A stretch of DNA of 20,223 nucleotides. Source: CAZWBR01 sp964404205 (lineage in GTDB: Bacteria; Bacteroidota; Bacteroidia; Bacteroidales; Prolixibacteraceae). A model generated the notes under the pieces. That model saw nothing but the letters and a program-made list of their open reading frames with translations, was not told where the DNA came from and did no database searches. Made by a program: the position numbers and the translations under genes. Numbering within the stretch: position 1 is the stretch's first letter; the number at the start of each line of letters is the position of its first letter. This document shows, piece by piece, positions 1 to 7,855 of this stretch. Where the stretch lies: the NCBI GenBank assembly GCA_964404205.1, contig CAYOJD010000056.1, forward strand, positions 1 to 20,223, read 5' to 3'.

Positions 1-121
1 TCCAAATTATTTCAACTTTTTATTCATTTAAATTACACCTAAAATCCCTTCTTCACTGATAAAAAACATGTTATACAGCAGAAAAAATGAAATAATTCTT
101 ACATAGATGAGTAAATATGGC
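1..121. other. Short A/T-rich non-coding stretch at the left edge
   Basis: Beyond the terminator the sequence is A/T-rich and holds no convincing open frame on either strand, no exact TAnnTTTG promoter element and no notable repeat. It is probably an intergenic region cut by the window edge. Confidence 0.5.
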
Positions 122-152
122 AAAAAAAGACCGGGGAATTAACCCGGCCTTT
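122..152 (-). terminator. Intrinsic terminator of the etfB-etfA-acyl-CoA dehydrogenase operon
   Basis: On the minus strand the sequence reads AAAGGCCGGG, a 7-base loop TTAATTC, then CCCGGTCTTT followed by further T residues. The ten stem positions all pair, with one G-T wobble. The stem starts 7 bases after the acyl-CoA dehydrogenase stop codon (the stop ends at 160), which is where a Rho-independent terminator of that operon would be expected. Confidence 0.9.
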
Positions 153-159
153 AATGTTT

Positions 160-1863
160 TTAGTATTTGTATTGCCCGATATCTTCGAGCGATGAAGCCC
201 GGATAAACTCGGCACGCGCCTTAACTTCGCCTTTTGCCATTTTATTGAAGACCTGCGCCGAGCGCAAATTACTGCTGTCGCGGTTGGCATCGATGACCAG
301 TAAATAGCTCATGATGATGTAACCAGCCATTTCAACCATTCTACGGGCATGGAAATCAATAAATTCATTATCATTTACTGATACCACTTTTTCAACAGCT
401 TCTTCGAAATCCTGAGTCAGACCAATCAGTACGCGACGAAATTTCTCCAACTCTGGTTTTAACTCAATCTTCTCGTAATAACGAATCTGTTTTAAATAAC
501 CACCGGTTGTAACACCGCGAATAGCTGCAACCACCTGAAGTTGAGTGGTTCCCTCATAAATAGAGGTAATGCGCGCATCGCGATAAATCCGCTCAACCGG
601 ATAATCTTTCATAAAACCTGACCCTCCGTGAATCTGCACAGCATCGTAGGCATTCTGGTTACAGAACTCTGATGCTGTTCCTTTTACCAATGGAGTGAAC
701 AGATCGGCAAGTTTCTGAAAATCTTTCATTTCATTGCGTTCATTGGCTTCAAGCTTGCGGTCTTCCGAAATATGCTCATACGTTTTGTATAGATCAACAA
801 AACGTGAAGTTTCGTAGAGCAGGGTACGCGAGGCATCGAGCTTGGCTTTCATGACCGAAAGCATTTCGTAAACTGCCGGAAATTCAATAATTGGTTTTCC
901 AAACTGCTGGCGTTCTTTGGCATATTGAAGGGCTTCGCGATATGCAGCTTCCGAAACACCTACTGATTGAGCGGCGATACCTAATCGCGCGCCGTTCATC
1001 AGGGCCATTACATATTTGATTAGGCCCATTTTTCTGGAACCAATCAACTCTGCAGGAGCGTCTTTGAAAACAAGTTCGCATGTTGGCGAACCAATAATAC
1101 CCATTTTGTGCTCGATTCGGCGAACAGTTACGCCACCGCTTCGTTTGTCATAAACAAACATCGAAAGGCCACGGCCATCGCGGGTTCCTTCTTCCGAACG
1201 GGCCAAAACGAGCGAAATATCGCCATCGCCATTGGTAATAAAGCGTTTTACGCCATTCAGAATCCAGATGCCTTTTTTCTCATCATAATGGGCTTTTAAC
1301 TGAACGGCCTGAAGGTCAGAACCTGCATCTGGCTCAGTTAAATCCATTGCCATGGTTTCGCCTTCGACAACACGGGTAAGATAGCGCTCCTTTTGTTCTT
1401 CGGATGCGAATTCGTTCAACGTTTCGGCACAATCCTGCAAACCCCAGATATTAACAAAACCGGCATCAGCACGCGATACAATGTCAGCAGCCATGATGTA
1501 TGGAACGATAGAGAAATTCAACCCACCAAAACGACGGGGAAGCGTAATCCCCATCAATCCGGCTTTAATCAACGCATCGATATTCTCTTGTGTTCCGCGG
1601 GCATATTTCACACGGCCATCGATTACTTCCGGACCTTCTGCATCAATGCTTTCGGCATTGGGGGCAATAATGTCGCCGCAAATCTCCCCAACAACCTCGA
1701 GAACGCGATCGTAACTATCCATTGCATCTTCGAAATCGATGGGTGCATAATCATATTTTTCTTTGTCTGTAAAATTCCGCTCTTTCAAAGTAACCAACTT
1801 TTGCATCATCGGATGGCTAAGATGGAATTTCAGGCTACTATTATCGGTATAAAAATTTGCCAT
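160..1863 (-). CDS. Long-form acyl-CoA dehydrogenase (567 aa)
   Basis: This FAD enzyme oxidises an acyl-CoA to the 2,3-enoyl-CoA and passes electrons to electron transfer flavoprotein, which is encoded by the two genes just upstream. Visible family motifs are MAMDLTEPDAGSD (residues 171-183, FAD/substrate binding), RQQFGKP (318-324), QIHGGSGF (410-417) and IYEGT (435-439). E437 sits at the position of the catalytic glutamate of short- and medium-chain enzymes. At 567 residues it is much longer than the roughly 380-residue classical enzymes: it has an N-terminal segment of about 50 residues, a charged insertion around 355-385, and a helical C-terminal tail after about 450. Such long forms are common in Bacteroidota. 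The ATG lies 32 bases after the etfA stop. Substrate chain length cannot be read from sequence. Beta-oxidation or branched amino-acid catabolism are both possible. Confidence 0.93.
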   Translation of the reverse strand: MANFYTDNSSLKFHLSHPMMQKLVTLKERNFTDKEKYDYAPIDFEDAMDSYDRVLEVVGEICGDIIAPNAESIDAEGPEVIDGRVKYARGTQENIDALIKAGLMGITLPRRFGGLNFSIVPYIMAADIVSRADAGFVNIWGLQDCAETLNEFASEEQKERYLTRVVEGETMAMDLTEPDAGSDLQAVQLKAHYDEKKGIWILNGVKRFITNGDGDISLVLARSEEGTRDGRGLSMFVYDKRSGGVTVRRIEHKMGIIGSPTCELVFKDAPAELIGSRKMGLIKYVMALMNGARLGIAAQSVGVSEAAYREALQYAKERQQFGKPIIEFPAVYEMLSVMKAKLDASRTLLYETSRFVDLYKTYEHISEDRKLEANERNEMKDFQKLADLFTPLVKGTASEFCNQNAYDAVQIHGGSGFMKDYPVERIYRDARITSIYEGTTQLQVVAAIRGVTTGGYLKQIRYYEKIELKPELEKFRRVLIGLTQDFEEAVEKVVSVNDNEFIDFHARRMVEMAGYIIMSYLLVIDANRDSSNLRSAQVFNKMAKGEVKARAEFIRASSLEDIGQYKY

Positions 1864-1895
1864 TTTCTCTTCTTTAATACGTTTGAAACAATGGG

Positions 1896-2915
1896 TTACT
1901 TGGTATTCAACTTATAATATTTGATCATCTTCGGAACGATCTCCGAGATATCTCCAATAATTACATAATCAGCAATTGCATTGATTGGAGCTTCAGGATC
2001 GGTATTTATCGAGATAATCTGGGCCGACTCTTCCATGCCTGCGCGATGCTGAACCTGACCGGAAATACCGCAGGCAATATAAAGTTTCGGTCGGACAGTT
2101 ACACCTGTTTGACCAATCTGACGATCGTGTTCAGCATATCCGGCATCAACAGCGGCACGCGAAGCGCCTACCTCGCCACCTAACACAGTAGCCAATTCGT
2201 GCAGCAATTTGAAGTTCTCTTTTGAGCCAACACCATAACCGCCTGCCACGACCACCGAAGCCCCTTTGATATTGACTTTTTTCTTTTCCAAGTGACGATC
2301 AATCACCTCCACAATAAAATCAGTATCAGATACATATTTCGGAACATCAAGCTTGTTAACTTTACCAGCGTGGTTTGGATTGACGATTGTCTTTCTCATC
2401 ACACCTTCGCGCACGGTAGCCATCTGCGGACGACAATCGGGATTGATAATCGTGGCAATAATGTTACCACCAAAAGCAGGGCGTATCTGGTACAACAGAT
2501 TTTCGTAAACTTTACCTGCCTTTTTATCTTCATGTTCACCTATTTCGAGGCTTGTACAATCGGCTGTTAATCCGCTGTGTAATGCTGAAGATACGCGCGG
2601 TCCAAGGTCGCGGCCAATAGGTGTTGCACCCATCAGGGCAATCTGCGGTTTTTCTTCGCTGAACAATTTGATCAGGATTGAAGAATGAGGTAATGTTGTA
2701 TAGGGATAAAGGCGGGCATCGTCAGCAATATGAACAACATCAGCGCCATACGGAAAAATCTGTTTTTCAGCTCCGCTCAGCCCCGAACCAATAACAACCG
2801 CTTCCAACTGACATTTCAACTCGTTGGCAAGGCTACGGCCTTTGGTAAGAAGTTCGAGGCTCACATCTGCAACTACCCCATCTTCGATTTCGCAATAAAC
2901 AAATATATTATTCAT
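1896..2915 (-). CDS. etfA: Electron transfer flavoprotein alpha subunit
   Basis: This is the large ETF subunit, which carries FAD and shuttles electrons between acyl-CoA dehydrogenase and other carriers. The C-terminal FAD domain is clear: VGASRAAVDAG (249-259), QIGQTG (266-271), GISGQVQHRAGM (283-294) and INTDPEAPI (303-311). The N-terminal domain contains ATPIGRDLGPRV (97-108) and GLTADCT (115-121). These stretches match the bifurcating-type alpha subunits of anaerobes more closely than mitochondrial ETF, by comparison from memory. One oddity is that the usual APIF motif reads APIN here. The gene starts 23 bases after the etfB stop and precedes the acyl-CoA dehydrogenase gene, so the three are almost certainly one operon. 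Full length at 339 residues. Confidence 0.95.
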   Translation of the reverse strand: MNNIFVYCEIEDGVVADVSLELLTKGRSLANELKCQLEAVVIGSGLSGAEKQIFPYGADVVHIADDARLYPYTTLPHSSILIKLFSEEKPQIALMGATPIGRDLGPRVSSALHSGLTADCTSLEIGEHEDKKAGKVYENLLYQIRPAFGGNIIATIINPDCRPQMATVREGVMRKTIVNPNHAGKVNKLDVPKYVSDTDFIVEVIDRHLEKKKVNIKGASVVVAGGYGVGSKENFKLLHELATVLGGEVGASRAAVDAGYAEHDRQIGQTGVTVRPKLYIACGISGQVQHRAGMEESAQIISINTDPEAPINAIADYVIIGDISEIVPKMIKYYKLNTK

Positions 2916-2938
2916 CGTTTTGATTTTTGTATAGACCG

Positions 2939-3814
2939 TTAACCAATTACGTGGCTTTCAATTAATTCTCTCATCAAATCGCTGATACCCTCGTCAGCTG
3001 CATTTAGTATTTTGGCATCTTTTGCAGCCAAAACAACGTTATCAATCTTTTTCACTTTTGTAGGCGACCCAGTGAGACCAAGTTGATCAGCCTCAGCTTT
3101 AATATCGCGAACTGTGATTTCAGGAATATTAAGAAAAGGACGTGAGTCGTAAAGATTGGTATAATCTTCGGTCGCTTCCTGTCGCTCAGTAACTGTGCGA
3201 GCATGCTTGTATTTCATTAGCAACCGGGCGTTGCGCGAACGACACTCAGGAGCACTTCCGTTGACGGTAAGTAATAACGGGAAAGGCGCTTTAACCGTTT
3301 CCACGCCATTGTCGAGACGGCGGCGAACCGTAATTTTCGTTTTTTCGACCTTTGTAACCTCTTCAACGTATGTTATCTGTGGTAACCCAAGTTTTTCAGC
3401 AACCTGAGGACCCACCTGTGCGGTATCTCCATCGATAGCCTGACGGCCGGCAACAATCAAATCGACTTCACCCAGTTCTCTAATGGTTTGCGCAAGGGCA
3501 TAAGAAGTTGCCAAGGTGTCAGAACCCGCGAAAGCTCTGTCGGTCAACAAATAACCGCTATCAGCACCCCGATAAAGGCCTTCGCGGATAATTTCGGCAG
3601 CACGCCCCGGCCCCATGGTCAAAATCGAAACTGTCGAACCGGGTACACTCTCTTTCAAACGTAAAGCCAGTTCCAGAGCATTCAAATCTTCGGGGTTAAA
3701 AATTGCAGGAAGAGCTGCACGGTTAACAGTACCGTCGGCTTTCATGGCATCTTTGCCGACATTTCGGGTGTCGGGTACCTGCTTGGCCAGTACAATAATC
3801 CTTAATCCTTTCAT
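2939..3814 (-). CDS. etfB: Electron transfer flavoprotein beta subunit, bifurcating-like
   Basis: This is the small ETF subunit, partner of the adjacent alpha subunit. Family signatures are KQVPDTRNV near the N-terminus (11-19), NPEDLNALELALRLKE (40-55), TMGPGRA (66-72) and AGRQAIDGDTAQVGP (122-136). The last motif, together with DTLATSYALAQTI (99-111) and TGSPTKV (248-254), is the form found in electron-bifurcating EtfB proteins, where a second FAD replaces the AMP of the classical protein. Human EtfB has a different sequence at this position (GKQAIDDDCNQTG). At 291 residues it is longer than the roughly 255 of classical EtfB. It is the first gene of its operon, with a promoter-like site about 115 bases upstream. 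That the complex really bifurcates is an inference from motifs. Confidence 0.95.
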   Translation of the reverse strand: MKGLRIIVLAKQVPDTRNVGKDAMKADGTVNRAALPAIFNPEDLNALELALRLKESVPGSTVSILTMGPGRAAEIIREGLYRGADSGYLLTDRAFAGSDTLATSYALAQTIRELGEVDLIVAGRQAIDGDTAQVGPQVAEKLGLPQITYVEEVTKVEKTKITVRRRLDNGVETVKAPFPLLLTVNGSAPECRSRNARLLMKYKHARTVTERQEATEDYTNLYDSRPFLNIPEITVRDIKAEADQLGLTGSPTKVKKIDNVVLAAKDAKILNAADEGISDLMRELIESHVIG

Positions 3815-3838
3815 TTACAGTATAAATTGATTAAAATA

Positions 3839-3850
3839 ATTTTCGAAAAT
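3839..3850. other. Palindrome in the etfB leader
   Basis: ATTTTCGAAAAT is a perfect 12-base inverted repeat, flanked by further imperfect symmetry of A/T tracts. It lies 25 bases upstream of the etfB ATG, inside the predicted transcript leader. It could be an operator for a dimeric repressor of the fatty-acid or ETF operon, or just A/T-rich coincidence. There is no regulator gene in the window to link it to. Confidence 0.25.
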
Positions 3851-3928
3851 ATTTTATTGAATCATTAGTAAAAGAATCTGCTTCAAATCTATATAGCTTT
3901 AACCGTTGGGTTTTGCTGATTTGGATGG

Positions 3929-3959
3929 CAAATATAAAATAACATCAAGTGGTTAACAA
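3929..3959 (-). promoter_or_regulatory. Bacteroidota-type promoter for the etfB operon
   Basis: On the minus strand TTG (3957-3959) is followed after 20 bases by TATATTTG (3929-3936), an exact match to the -7 consensus TAnnTTTG with normal spacing to the -33 element. Transcription would start near 3922, giving a leader of roughly 107 bases before the etfB ATG. It is the best promoter match in the window. Confidence 0.65.
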
Positions 3960-4167
3960 CATGGCAAATTATCAAAATCCTTCGGGAACCCTTGAAAATA
4001 TGGGGATTTGGATGAACTAACCCCTGACGGGCACTTGGGAGCTCAAATACGTCAAGGCATTAGAACAACCAAAAAATAGAGTCGAAAAAAGGAATCAGTT
4101 CAAATCGGGCTTTAATTTAGAATGATTTTTTATTAACATTCACCAACGGCAAGAGACCTATCCTCTT

Positions 4168-4518
4168 TTAGTTCCTTTTCAAACTCACTCTTTTCAAATC
4201 TGTCATCTGATGGGCGAACAAAGGGTAGCCAAACTCTTTGATATACAATATGCCTTTGTGCCTATCGGAATTTAAAACAAGGGCAAACAGCTTCGATATG
4301 AAATTATTGTACTTTTTGCAATTCATGATATCATCGTACTCATCGCAATCGGCACAACTGTTAATCCCTCTACTGATATTGCAACTTCTTACTTTACACC
4401 AGGTGGCTTTGTCATTTTTCGCGCAGCCTGGGCATTTACCTTTTTTAAAAGATGGGCATTCGCCACAGTAAAGACCACAATAACTTATTAGCGCAATATT
4501 GGGTTCATTCAGTTCCAT
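4168..4518 (-). CDS. DUF3795 cysteine-rich small protein
   Basis: This is a 116-residue protein with ten cysteines spaced in the DUF3795 pattern: YCGLYCGEC (13-21), KCPGC (28-32), WCKVRSC (40-46), CADC (55-58) and C67. Such spacing suggests binding of zinc or an iron-sulfur cluster, but the family has no established function that I can cite. The last 45 residues lack cysteines. The gene stands alone: it follows the oadB terminator and has its own promoter-like site about 27 bases before the ATG. By eye its codon use is more A/T-rich than its neighbours, which may indicate later acquisition. The ATG at 4518 is the only sensible start because the first motif begins at residue 13. Confidence 0.85.
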   Translation of the reverse strand: MELNEPNIALISYCGLYCGECPSFKKGKCPGCAKNDKATWCKVRSCNISRGINSCADCDEYDDIMNCKKYNNFISKLFALVLNSDRHKGILYIKEFGYPLFAHQMTDLKRVSLKRN

Positions 4519-4544
4519 AGCGGGTTATATTGATTTTAGCTTAG

Positions 4545-4578
4545 CAAATTTAACAAATAATGGCCATCATCCGGCAAA
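4545..4578 (-). promoter_or_regulatory. Probable promoter of the DUF3795 gene
   Basis: On the minus strand TAAATTTG (4545-4552) exactly matches TAnnTTTG. A TTTG (4575-4578) lies 22 bases upstream, slightly longer than the usual spacing of the -33 element. The upstream element overlaps the T tract of the oadB terminator. The leader would be about 20 bases. Confidence 0.45.
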
Positions 4579-4607
4579 AAAAAGAACGGCAATAACCGTC
4601 CTTTTTC
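4576..4607 (-). terminator. Intrinsic terminator of the oadG-oadA-oadB operon
   Basis: On the minus strand AGGACGG, loop TTATTG, CCGTTCT forms a seven-pair stem with one G-T wobble, preceded by A residues that can extend the pairing and followed by a run of eight T residues. It lies 25 bases after the oadB stop. Confidence 0.88.
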
Positions 4608-4626
4608 TATTTTCATTCATCAATTT

Positions 4627-5838
4627 CTACAACAAAAAAGCCATCAGCACACCTGCCGCAACAGCCGAACCAATTACGCCCGAAATATTACTTGACATGG
4701 CATACTGCAAAATATGATTACTCGAATCGTATTTAAGCGCCAACTCATTGGCTACTCGCGATGACATTGGCACGGCACTCAGTCCGGTAGCCCCTATTAA
4801 CGGATTGATTTTCTTTTTCGAAAAGAGATTATAAATTTTTACCGCTGCAATTCCACCTGCTATTGAGATGGCAAAAGCCAAAAATCCGCCGGCAATAATA
4901 CCCAGAGTCCTTGGATTTAAAAAGACTTCTGAAGTCATTGTTGCACCAACACTTAACCCAAGAAAAATGGTAGCCGAATTGAGAATGGTCGATGTAGCTG
5001 CATCGGTCAATCTGCCTACAGAGATGCCAACTTCCTTTATCAGGTTACCAAAAAAGAGCATCCCCAATAGAGGTGTTGCTGAAGGAACCAAAATGGCAAT
5101 AACAATAATCATGGCGATAGGGAAAATAATCTTTACCACCCGAAGATTTTTGATCTTGTGTTTGGGCGGATAGAGCCGATCCTGCTCTTTCATGTTAATT
5201 TTGAATTCCTTCTCAGTAATCATCAGTTTCGATACCAGCGGAATAATAACCGGGACCAATGCCATATACGAATAAGCGGCAATGGCAATTGGACCAAGCA
5301 AGTGTGGCGCCAACTTGATGGTTGTATAAATTGCAGTCGGGCCATCGGCTCCACCAATAATTCCCAGCGAAGCAGCCTCATCGAGCGTAAACCCAAGAAG
5401 ATAAGCCGCTATCAACACTGTGAAAATTCCGATTTGGGCTGCAGCACCGAAGTAAGCCAGTTTTAAATTTCGCAACATTGGCCCAAAATCGGTCAATGCG
5501 CCAACCCCCATAAAAATAAGCGGTGGCAAGAGCCCGGTCTTGATCAAGGCGTAATATAAATAGTTCATGATGCCGAACTCGGTGGCAATTTCAAGCAGGT
5601 TCATGTAGCTGCCATCAGGTTTATGTACCATTTCGGCCGATACAATCCCCATACCGCCACCAGGCAGGTTTGCTAACACCACTCCAAATGCAATTGGAAT
5701 CAGTAGCAACGGCTCATATTGTTTTTTGATTCCCAAATAGAGCAACAGTGCACCAATCGAAAGCATTAGCAGCGATGAAGGATCTCCAAATATCGACTGC
5801 AGCGCAGTCATTTTATACAATTGATTCAATATATCCAT
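4627..5838 (-). CDS. oadB: Sodium-pumping decarboxylase beta subunit (OadB family)
   Basis: This polytopic membrane protein decarboxylates carboxybiotin and couples the reaction to sodium export. Family hallmarks are present: LPGGGMG near the N-terminus, GGADGPTAIYTTIKLAPHLL (about residues 162-181, with the aspartate implicated in sodium binding in the oxaloacetate decarboxylase family), AAYSYMALVP just after, NSATIFLGLSVGATM, and IGATGLSAVPMSSRVAN near the end. Hydrophobic segments run through most of the length. I start the gene at ATG 5838 (403 aa), 17 bases after the oadA stop. A TTG three codons upstream is possible but less likely. It is the last gene of the operon. The partner substrate could be oxaloacetate or another acid such as methylmalonyl-CoA, as the beta subunits of these pumps are very alike. 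Confidence 0.95.
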   Translation of the reverse strand: MDILNQLYKMTALQSIFGDPSSLLMLSIGALLLYLGIKKQYEPLLLIPIAFGVVLANLPGGGMGIVSAEMVHKPDGSYMNLLEIATEFGIMNYLYYALIKTGLLPPLIFMGVGALTDFGPMLRNLKLAYFGAAAQIGIFTVLIAAYLLGFTLDEAASLGIIGGADGPTAIYTTIKLAPHLLGPIAIAAYSYMALVPVIIPLVSKLMITEKEFKINMKEQDRLYPPKHKIKNLRVVKIIFPIAMIIVIAILVPSATPLLGMLFFGNLIKEVGISVGRLTDAATSTILNSATIFLGLSVGATMTSEVFLNPRTLGIIAGGFLAFAISIAGGIAAVKIYNLFSKKKINPLIGATGLSAVPMSSRVANELALKYDSSNHILQYAMSSNISGVIGSAVAAGVLMAFLL

Positions 5839-5855
5839 GCTCAGCAATTAATAAG

Positions 5856-7799
5856 TTACATCAGTTTGACGATGACATCATCCTCTTCGACATCAGAACC
5901 TGATGCAAACATGATTTCAACAACTGTACCTGCGACATCCGATTTAATAGCATTGAAAGTTTTCATCGCTTCAATATAACCAATCAGATCGCCTTCTTTA
6001 ATTACATCACCAACTTTTAATGCCGACTCAGAGGAGTCCTTTGTTAGATAGAATTTTCCTTCCAGCGGAGCAATTACTTCTTTGATTTTCCCATCACTTA
6101 CTGGAGCAGCAACAACCGGTACAGTTGCCACTGCGGGTGCCGATACTACTGCCGGCGAAATTGGCGTGGAAATTTGTTTCGCAGGTGTATCGCCATAACT
6201 AACAGTTACCCTGTAATTCTCACCATTGACATTGATATTCATCACCGATGGCGGCAATGTTTCAGCAGGAACTGAAGGTGCTGCAACAGCAACTTGTTCA
6301 TGTACCGGAACAACCTTTTTAGCGATTAAACCACCGCCTTCAACCCGGCGTTTGGCCAAGTCGGCTTCGAAATCCTCTTTGGCTTTCCCCGATTTAAACT
6401 GACGATACTGTTCGGGGTGCATGGCCAGTTCGAATAATTCTTCGTCATCCTGACCGTAGTCCCAACCCTTTTCATCCATCTCCTTGCGGAAAGTATCCAA
6501 TACATCCGGGAATGGCTCCTGCGGGTGACCGGTATAGAAATCTTTACCCGCTTTCTTGGCCAATTCAATAATCTCAGGTGCCAGTTTTCCCGGCACAGTT
6601 CCCGAATTTCCGAGAATCATATCCCAAATATTGTCGGCAATCATACTCCAGCGCTCCTTGCCCTTCTCCATTTGAAGAACATTCATTAACGCTAAATTTT
6701 TAACATATTGACTGAATGGAGTAACCAGCGGTGGATAACCCAGTTTGGGCCAAATATATTTTACTTCATCGAAAAGTTTTATCAGCAAATCGTCTTGCGA
6801 AAGTTGCGGTTCGTTTGCTTTTTCTTTCCATTTGTTCAGACTCGACAGGTTGTTTTCAAGGTCAGCCATCAGGCTTCCCATCATTCCGCCGGGTAATCCC
6901 GGACCAACCAACATAGAACTAACAAACCGGTTTTTGGGGTCGATATAATAACCAAGGAAGTCATCAATAAACTCCTGGGTTAGGCTGCGAACCTTCATGT
7001 ATTCTTTCATATTGATTTCAGGCACGTCGAAACCGGCATCTTTCAACATCTCCTGAACAGAAATTAAATCGGGGTGACCTGTTCCCCACGAAAGTGGCTC
7101 CATACCAACGTCGATAATATCGACACCAGCACGGCATACCTCCAAAATCGTTGCCATAGCAAACCCGGGAGTAGTGTGGCTGTGATACTGCATGATAATA
7201 TCGGGGTGTTTAGCGCGAATTCCTTCAACAATTTCACCCAACCATGCCGGCCGTGCAATTCCTGCCATATCCTTCAAACAGATCTCGTCAGCTCCGGCGG
7301 CAATCAGTTTTTCAGCCAAATCGACATAATATTTTACCGTGTGGACTTCCGAATAAGTTAGCGAAAGTGCAGCTTGGGCAATCATTCCGCCCTCTTTGGC
7401 ATATCGGATTGAATCGATAATATTTCTTGGGTCGTTCAATCCGCAAAACGAACGTGCAATATCGGTTCCTTGTCTCTTTTTTACTTTGAACATAAGTTTG
7501 CGAACATCTGCCGGAACCGGGCTCATGCGCAAACCGTTCAGCGATCGCTCAAGCATATGCGTTTTGATACCTGCATCATTAAATGGCTGAGTCCATTCCC
7601 TGACACTCTTATTTGGATTTTCACCAAAAAGCAGATTAATCTGTTCAAAACCACCACCATTGGTTTCAACACGGGCAAAACACCCCATATTCACAATGTG
7701 CGGGGCAACTTTCACCAGTTGGTCTACCCTCGGAACATATTTCCCTGAAGATTGCCACATATCGCGATACACTAACGAAAATTGAATTTTCCTTTTCAT
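5856..7799 (-). CDS. oadA: Decarboxylase alpha subunit: carboxyltransferase fused to biotin carrier
   Basis: This protein transfers a carboxyl group from its substrate, annotated in this family as oxaloacetate, to biotin for the membrane beta subunit. The N-terminal TIM-barrel domain carries the metal and active-site signatures: RD (12-13), LKDMAG with K176, and YHSHTT with H206 and H208. After the C-terminal carboxyltransferase region (to about 480) there is an Ala/Pro/Val-rich linker (about 500-570) and a biotinyl domain whose EAMKT motif places biotin on K613. The classical MWGGATFD and RGQN segments of pyruvate carboxylase and OadA are diverged here (ETNGGGFEQ at 45-53, ERSLNG at 84-89). 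This is typical of the Bacteroidota subgroup but leaves the true substrate less certain. At 647 residues it is a full alpha subunit with its carrier fused. It lies between oadG (56-base gap) and oadB (17-base gap). Confidence 0.92.
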   Translation of the reverse strand: MKRKIQFSLVYRDMWQSSGKYVPRVDQLVKVAPHIVNMGCFARVETNGGGFEQINLLFGENPNKSVREWTQPFNDAGIKTHMLERSLNGLRMSPVPADVRKLMFKVKKRQGTDIARSFCGLNDPRNIIDSIRYAKEGGMIAQAALSLTYSEVHTVKYYVDLAEKLIAAGADEICLKDMAGIARPAWLGEIVEGIRAKHPDIIMQYHSHTTPGFAMATILEVCRAGVDIIDVGMEPLSWGTGHPDLISVQEMLKDAGFDVPEINMKEYMKVRSLTQEFIDDFLGYYIDPKNRFVSSMLVGPGLPGGMMGSLMADLENNLSSLNKWKEKANEPQLSQDDLLIKLFDEVKYIWPKLGYPPLVTPFSQYVKNLALMNVLQMEKGKERWSMIADNIWDMILGNSGTVPGKLAPEIIELAKKAGKDFYTGHPQEPFPDVLDTFRKEMDEKGWDYGQDDEELFELAMHPEQYRQFKSGKAKEDFEADLAKRRVEGGGLIAKKVVPVHEQVAVAAPSVPAETLPPSVMNINVNGENYRVTVSYGDTPAKQISTPISPAVVSAPAVATVPVVAAPVSDGKIKEVIAPLEGKFYLTKDSSESALKVGDVIKEGDLIGYIEAMKTFNAIKSDVAGTVVEIMFASGSDVEEDDVIVKLM

Positions 7800-7811
7800 A
7801 AAGTCTTAATT

Positions 7812-7832
7812 ATCCCTTAACAAGAAGGGGAT
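7812..7832 (-). other. Hairpin between oadG and oadA
   Basis: On the minus strand ATCCCCTT, loop CTTGTT, AAGGGAT forms a seven-pair stem with one bulged C. No T run follows, so it is not an obvious terminator. It could protect or set the 5' end of the oadA-oadB message. Confidence 0.35.
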
Positions 7833-7855
7833 TAGCAGATTTATATAATTTTGAT

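Larger units (their letters stand above)
3815..4167. other. 353-base intergenic region between the DUF3795 gene and etfB
   Basis: The part near etfB contains the promoter and the leader palindrome described separately. The part next to the DUF3795 gene has no clear terminator hairpin. On the plus strand two very short open stretches in different frames abut here: one starting ATG at 3961 (MANYQNPSGTLENMGIWMN) and one reading GDLDELTPDGHLGAQIR and onward to a TAG near 4080. Joined by a frameshift they would make about 40 residues, which could be a gene remnant, but I recognise no family and give this little weight. Confidence 0.5.

Noticed and set aside
1393..1917. Plus-strand open frame of 174 codons
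   Set aside because: It is antisense to the acyl-CoA dehydrogenase gene, whose motifs are intact. No promoter or recognisable domain supports it.
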